Assembly (NCBI GenBank): GCA_002691345.1
Contig: NZHI01000022.1
Span: 12,028-18,628, forward strand
Reading direction: 5' to 3'
Origin: Synechococcus sp. MED650
GTDB lineage: Bacteria; Cyanobacteriota; Cyanobacteriia; PCC-6307; Cyanobiaceae
Length of the DNA stretch: 6,601 nucleotides
This document shows positions 5,303 to 6,601 of the stretch, piece after piece. Both the position numbers and the translations under genes were made by a program. The notes under the pieces were generated by a model that was given only the letters and a program-made list of their open reading frames with translations, was not told the DNA's origin and did no database searches. The stretch's first letter is position 1. Every line of letters begins with the position of its first letter.

Positions 5303-6484
5303 TCAGCCGTGGCTGGAGAACGTTGCCGCTAAGCGGCGAAGCAGTTCCCTGATTTCGCGCTTGTTGATGGTTAAAGGAGGAACCATGCGCAGCACCGATG
5401 GTCCTGCTGCCACCAGCAGAAGACCATGATCAATGGCTGCTTTTGCCAGTTGGGGTGCCGTCCAGTTGCTGCCGTCACGGATCACGATGCCCTGCAGCAG
5501 CCCCCAACCCCGCACGCCTTCCAGATGATCTGGGAAGCAGTTCACCAACTCTTGGAGCCCGTCACGCAGCTGCTCGCCCCGTGCTGTGACGTTGGTCAGG
5601 AGACCGCGACGCTCGATTTCGGTCGCCACCGTTAATCCAGCACGGCATGCAAAGGGATTGCCGCCGAAGGTGCTGGCGTGATCACCCGGTTCGAACACAT
5701 CGGCTGACGCATTCACCAGAAGAGCACCGATCGCGTGGCCACCGCCGAGACCCTTGGCCAAGGTGAAGGCATCAGGGGTGATGCCCAGCTGCTCGTATCC
5801 CCAGAGGCGGCCGCTACGCCCCATTCCCACTTGAACTTCATCCAAGATCAGCAGAATGTTGCGTTCGCTGCAGAGTTCGCGAAGGCGGGCGAAGAAGGCG
5901 CGGTCTCCGGGATTGACGCCACCTTCTCCTTGCAGCGGTTCGATCAGCACAGCAGCAACGGCAGGTCCTGATTGTTCGTGCCGGTTGATCAACCCCTCAA
6001 GGGCCGATAGGTCGTTGTAAGGGAAGTAATCAAAGCCGGCCACCAAAGGCTCAAAACCCTTGTGATACTTGGGTTGGCCTGTGGCGGTGACGGCGGCAAG
6101 GGTGCGGCCATGAAAGCTGGCTGCAGCCGTGAGGATCACCGGCTGTTCGATGCCTCGCCGCTGATGGGCGTGTTTTCGGGCCAGTTTGATGGCGGCTTCA
6201 TTGGCTTCGGCACCGGAGTTGCAGAAGAAGACGCTGTCCGCGCAGCTGTGGTTCACCAGCCAGCGGGCCAACTGCTCCTGCTCGGGAATCTGATACAGAT
6301 TCGAAACGTGCTGGAGGCGTCCCAGCTGCCGTCGCAGAGCCCGATTCATCGCCCTATCGCTGTGGCCCAGGGTGCAGGTGGCGATTCCTGCCACAGCATC
6401 GAGGTATCGCCGTCCTTGCGTGTCCTTGACCCAGCAACCCTTTCCCGTGGCCAATGCCAGGGGAAAACGGCCGTAGGTGTTCAT
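5303..6484 (-). CDS. argD: Acetylornithine aminotransferase
   Basis: A 393-residue class III PLP-dependent aminotransferase that converts N-acetylglutamate semialdehyde and glutamate to N-acetylornithine and 2-oxoglutarate in arginine synthesis (cytoplasm). Visible motifs: NTYGRFPLAL at the start, typical of ArgD; FCNSGAEANEAAIKLAR (87-103) for phosphate binding; SFHGRT (123-128) with the ring-stacking F124; LIEPLQGEGG (180-189); ILDEVQVGMGRSG (213-225) with D215; TLAKGLGGG (241-249) with the PLP lysine K244; and HASTFGGNP (269-277) with T272. The length is that of the family. ATG 6484 is chosen because the frame stays open upstream only through the tRNA-Leu gene, which gives a spurious 27-residue extension; GTG 6487 just before it is also possible. 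The start lies 13 bases after the mature tRNA end and has no Shine-Dalgarno sequence. First protein gene of the argD-folC-pentapeptide operon. Confidence 0.96.
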   Translation of the reverse strand: MNTYGRFPLALATGKGCWVKDTQGRRYLDAVAGIATCTLGHSDRAMNRALRRQLGRLQHVSNLYQIPEQEQLARWLVNHSCADSVFFCNSGAEANEAAIKLARKHAHQRRGIEQPVILTAAASFHGRTLAAVTATGQPKYHKGFEPLVAGFDYFPYNDLSALEGLINRHEQSGPAVAAVLIEPLQGEGGVNPGDRAFFARLRELCSERNILLILDEVQVGMGRSGRLWGYEQLGITPDAFTLAKGLGGGHAIGALLVNASADVFEPGDHASTFGGNPFACRAGLTVATEIERRGLLTNVTARGEQLRDGLQELVNCFPDHLEGVRGWGLLQGIVIRDGSNWTAPQLAKAAIDHGLLLVAAGPSVLRMVPPLTINKREIRELLRRLAATFSSHG

Positions 6485-6497
6485 CACAGCTGAAGGA

Positions 6498-6580
6498 TGG
6501 GAGCCGGGGGACTTGAACCCCCAAGACCAGTGGCCGGCTGATTTTGAGTCAGCTGCGTCTACCAATTCCGCCAGGCTCCC
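6498..6580 (-). tRNA. tRNA-Leu (anticodon CAA)
   Basis: The - strand folds as a class II tRNA of 83 bases: acceptor stem GGGAGCC/GGCTCCC, D arm GGCGGAATTGGTAGACGC typical of tRNA-Leu, anticodon stem GCTGA/TCAGC around loop CTCAAAA (anticodon CAA, decoding UUG), a long variable arm with stem GGCC/GGTC and loop ACT, T arm GGGGG/CCCCC with TTCAAGT loop, and discriminator A73. CCA is not encoded. The long variable arm together with A73 supports leucine identity. The gene sits directly upstream of argD on the same strand. Confidence 0.97.
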
Positions 6581-6588
6581 GCATCCGG

Positions 6589-6594
6589 ATTGTA
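6589..6594 (-). promoter_or_regulatory. Probable -10 box (TACAAT) for tRNA-Leu and perhaps argD-folC
   Basis: On the - strand TACAAT matches the TATAAT consensus at five of six places and ends eight bases before the first tRNA base, which puts the transcription start at or just before the mature 5' end. The -35 region lies beyond the window edge and could not be checked. There is no other visible promoter between the tRNA and argD, so this one may serve the whole - strand operon. Confidence 0.5.
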
Positions 6595-6601
6595 TGAAGC
6601 G

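Overview
The window reads as chromosomal DNA of a small-genome unicellular cyanobacterium of the marine Synechococcus/Cyanobium type. The reasons are the GC-rich, tightly packed genes, frequent GTG starts with few Shine-Dalgarno sequences, tRNA genes without an encoded CCA end, a cyanobacterial DUF4359-type protein, and a secreted pentapeptide-repeat protein of the kind found in the thylakoid lumen or periplasm of these organisms. I found no copy of the octamer GCGATCGC, which is abundant in many freshwater cyanobacteria. The assignment comes from protein resemblance I recognise, not from a database search.

Left part (1-452): the 3' end of a DUF1611-family gene on the + strand stops four bases before the 3' end of a tRNA-His(GUG) gene on the - strand. 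A 41-bp gap then separates that tRNA, head to head, from the next gene.

Middle part (453-3539, + strand): three closely packed genes form a probable operon. They encode a small membrane-anchored DUF4359-type protein, a cytosine-deaminase-like amidohydrolase (4-base ATGA overlap with the gene before it) and a GlcD-like FAD-binding oxidoreductase (19-base gap). Both enzymes keep their cofactor motifs but lack a substrate- or catalysis-related motif of the best-known relatives: the cytosine-contacting Gln in the deaminase, and the GHxGDGNxH motif in the oxidase. Their substrate is therefore open. This cassette is the best candidate here for an undescribed pathway.

Right part (3543-6580, - strand, read from right to left): tRNA-Leu(CAA), argD, folC and a secreted pentapeptide-repeat protein. 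The mature tRNA end lies 13 bases from the argD start. argD and folC abut (TGAGTG), and folC and the pentapeptide gene overlap (GTGA), so the last three genes are almost certainly one transcript, possibly with the tRNA as its leader. ArgD makes N-acetylornithine for arginine synthesis, FolC makes and polyglutamylates folate, and the third protein acts outside the cytoplasm, so the operon mixes unrelated jobs. The two gene groups converge with only three bases between their stop codons (3540-3542) and no credible terminator. No insertion sequence, CRISPR array, phage gene or stretch of more than 300 bases without a gene is present.
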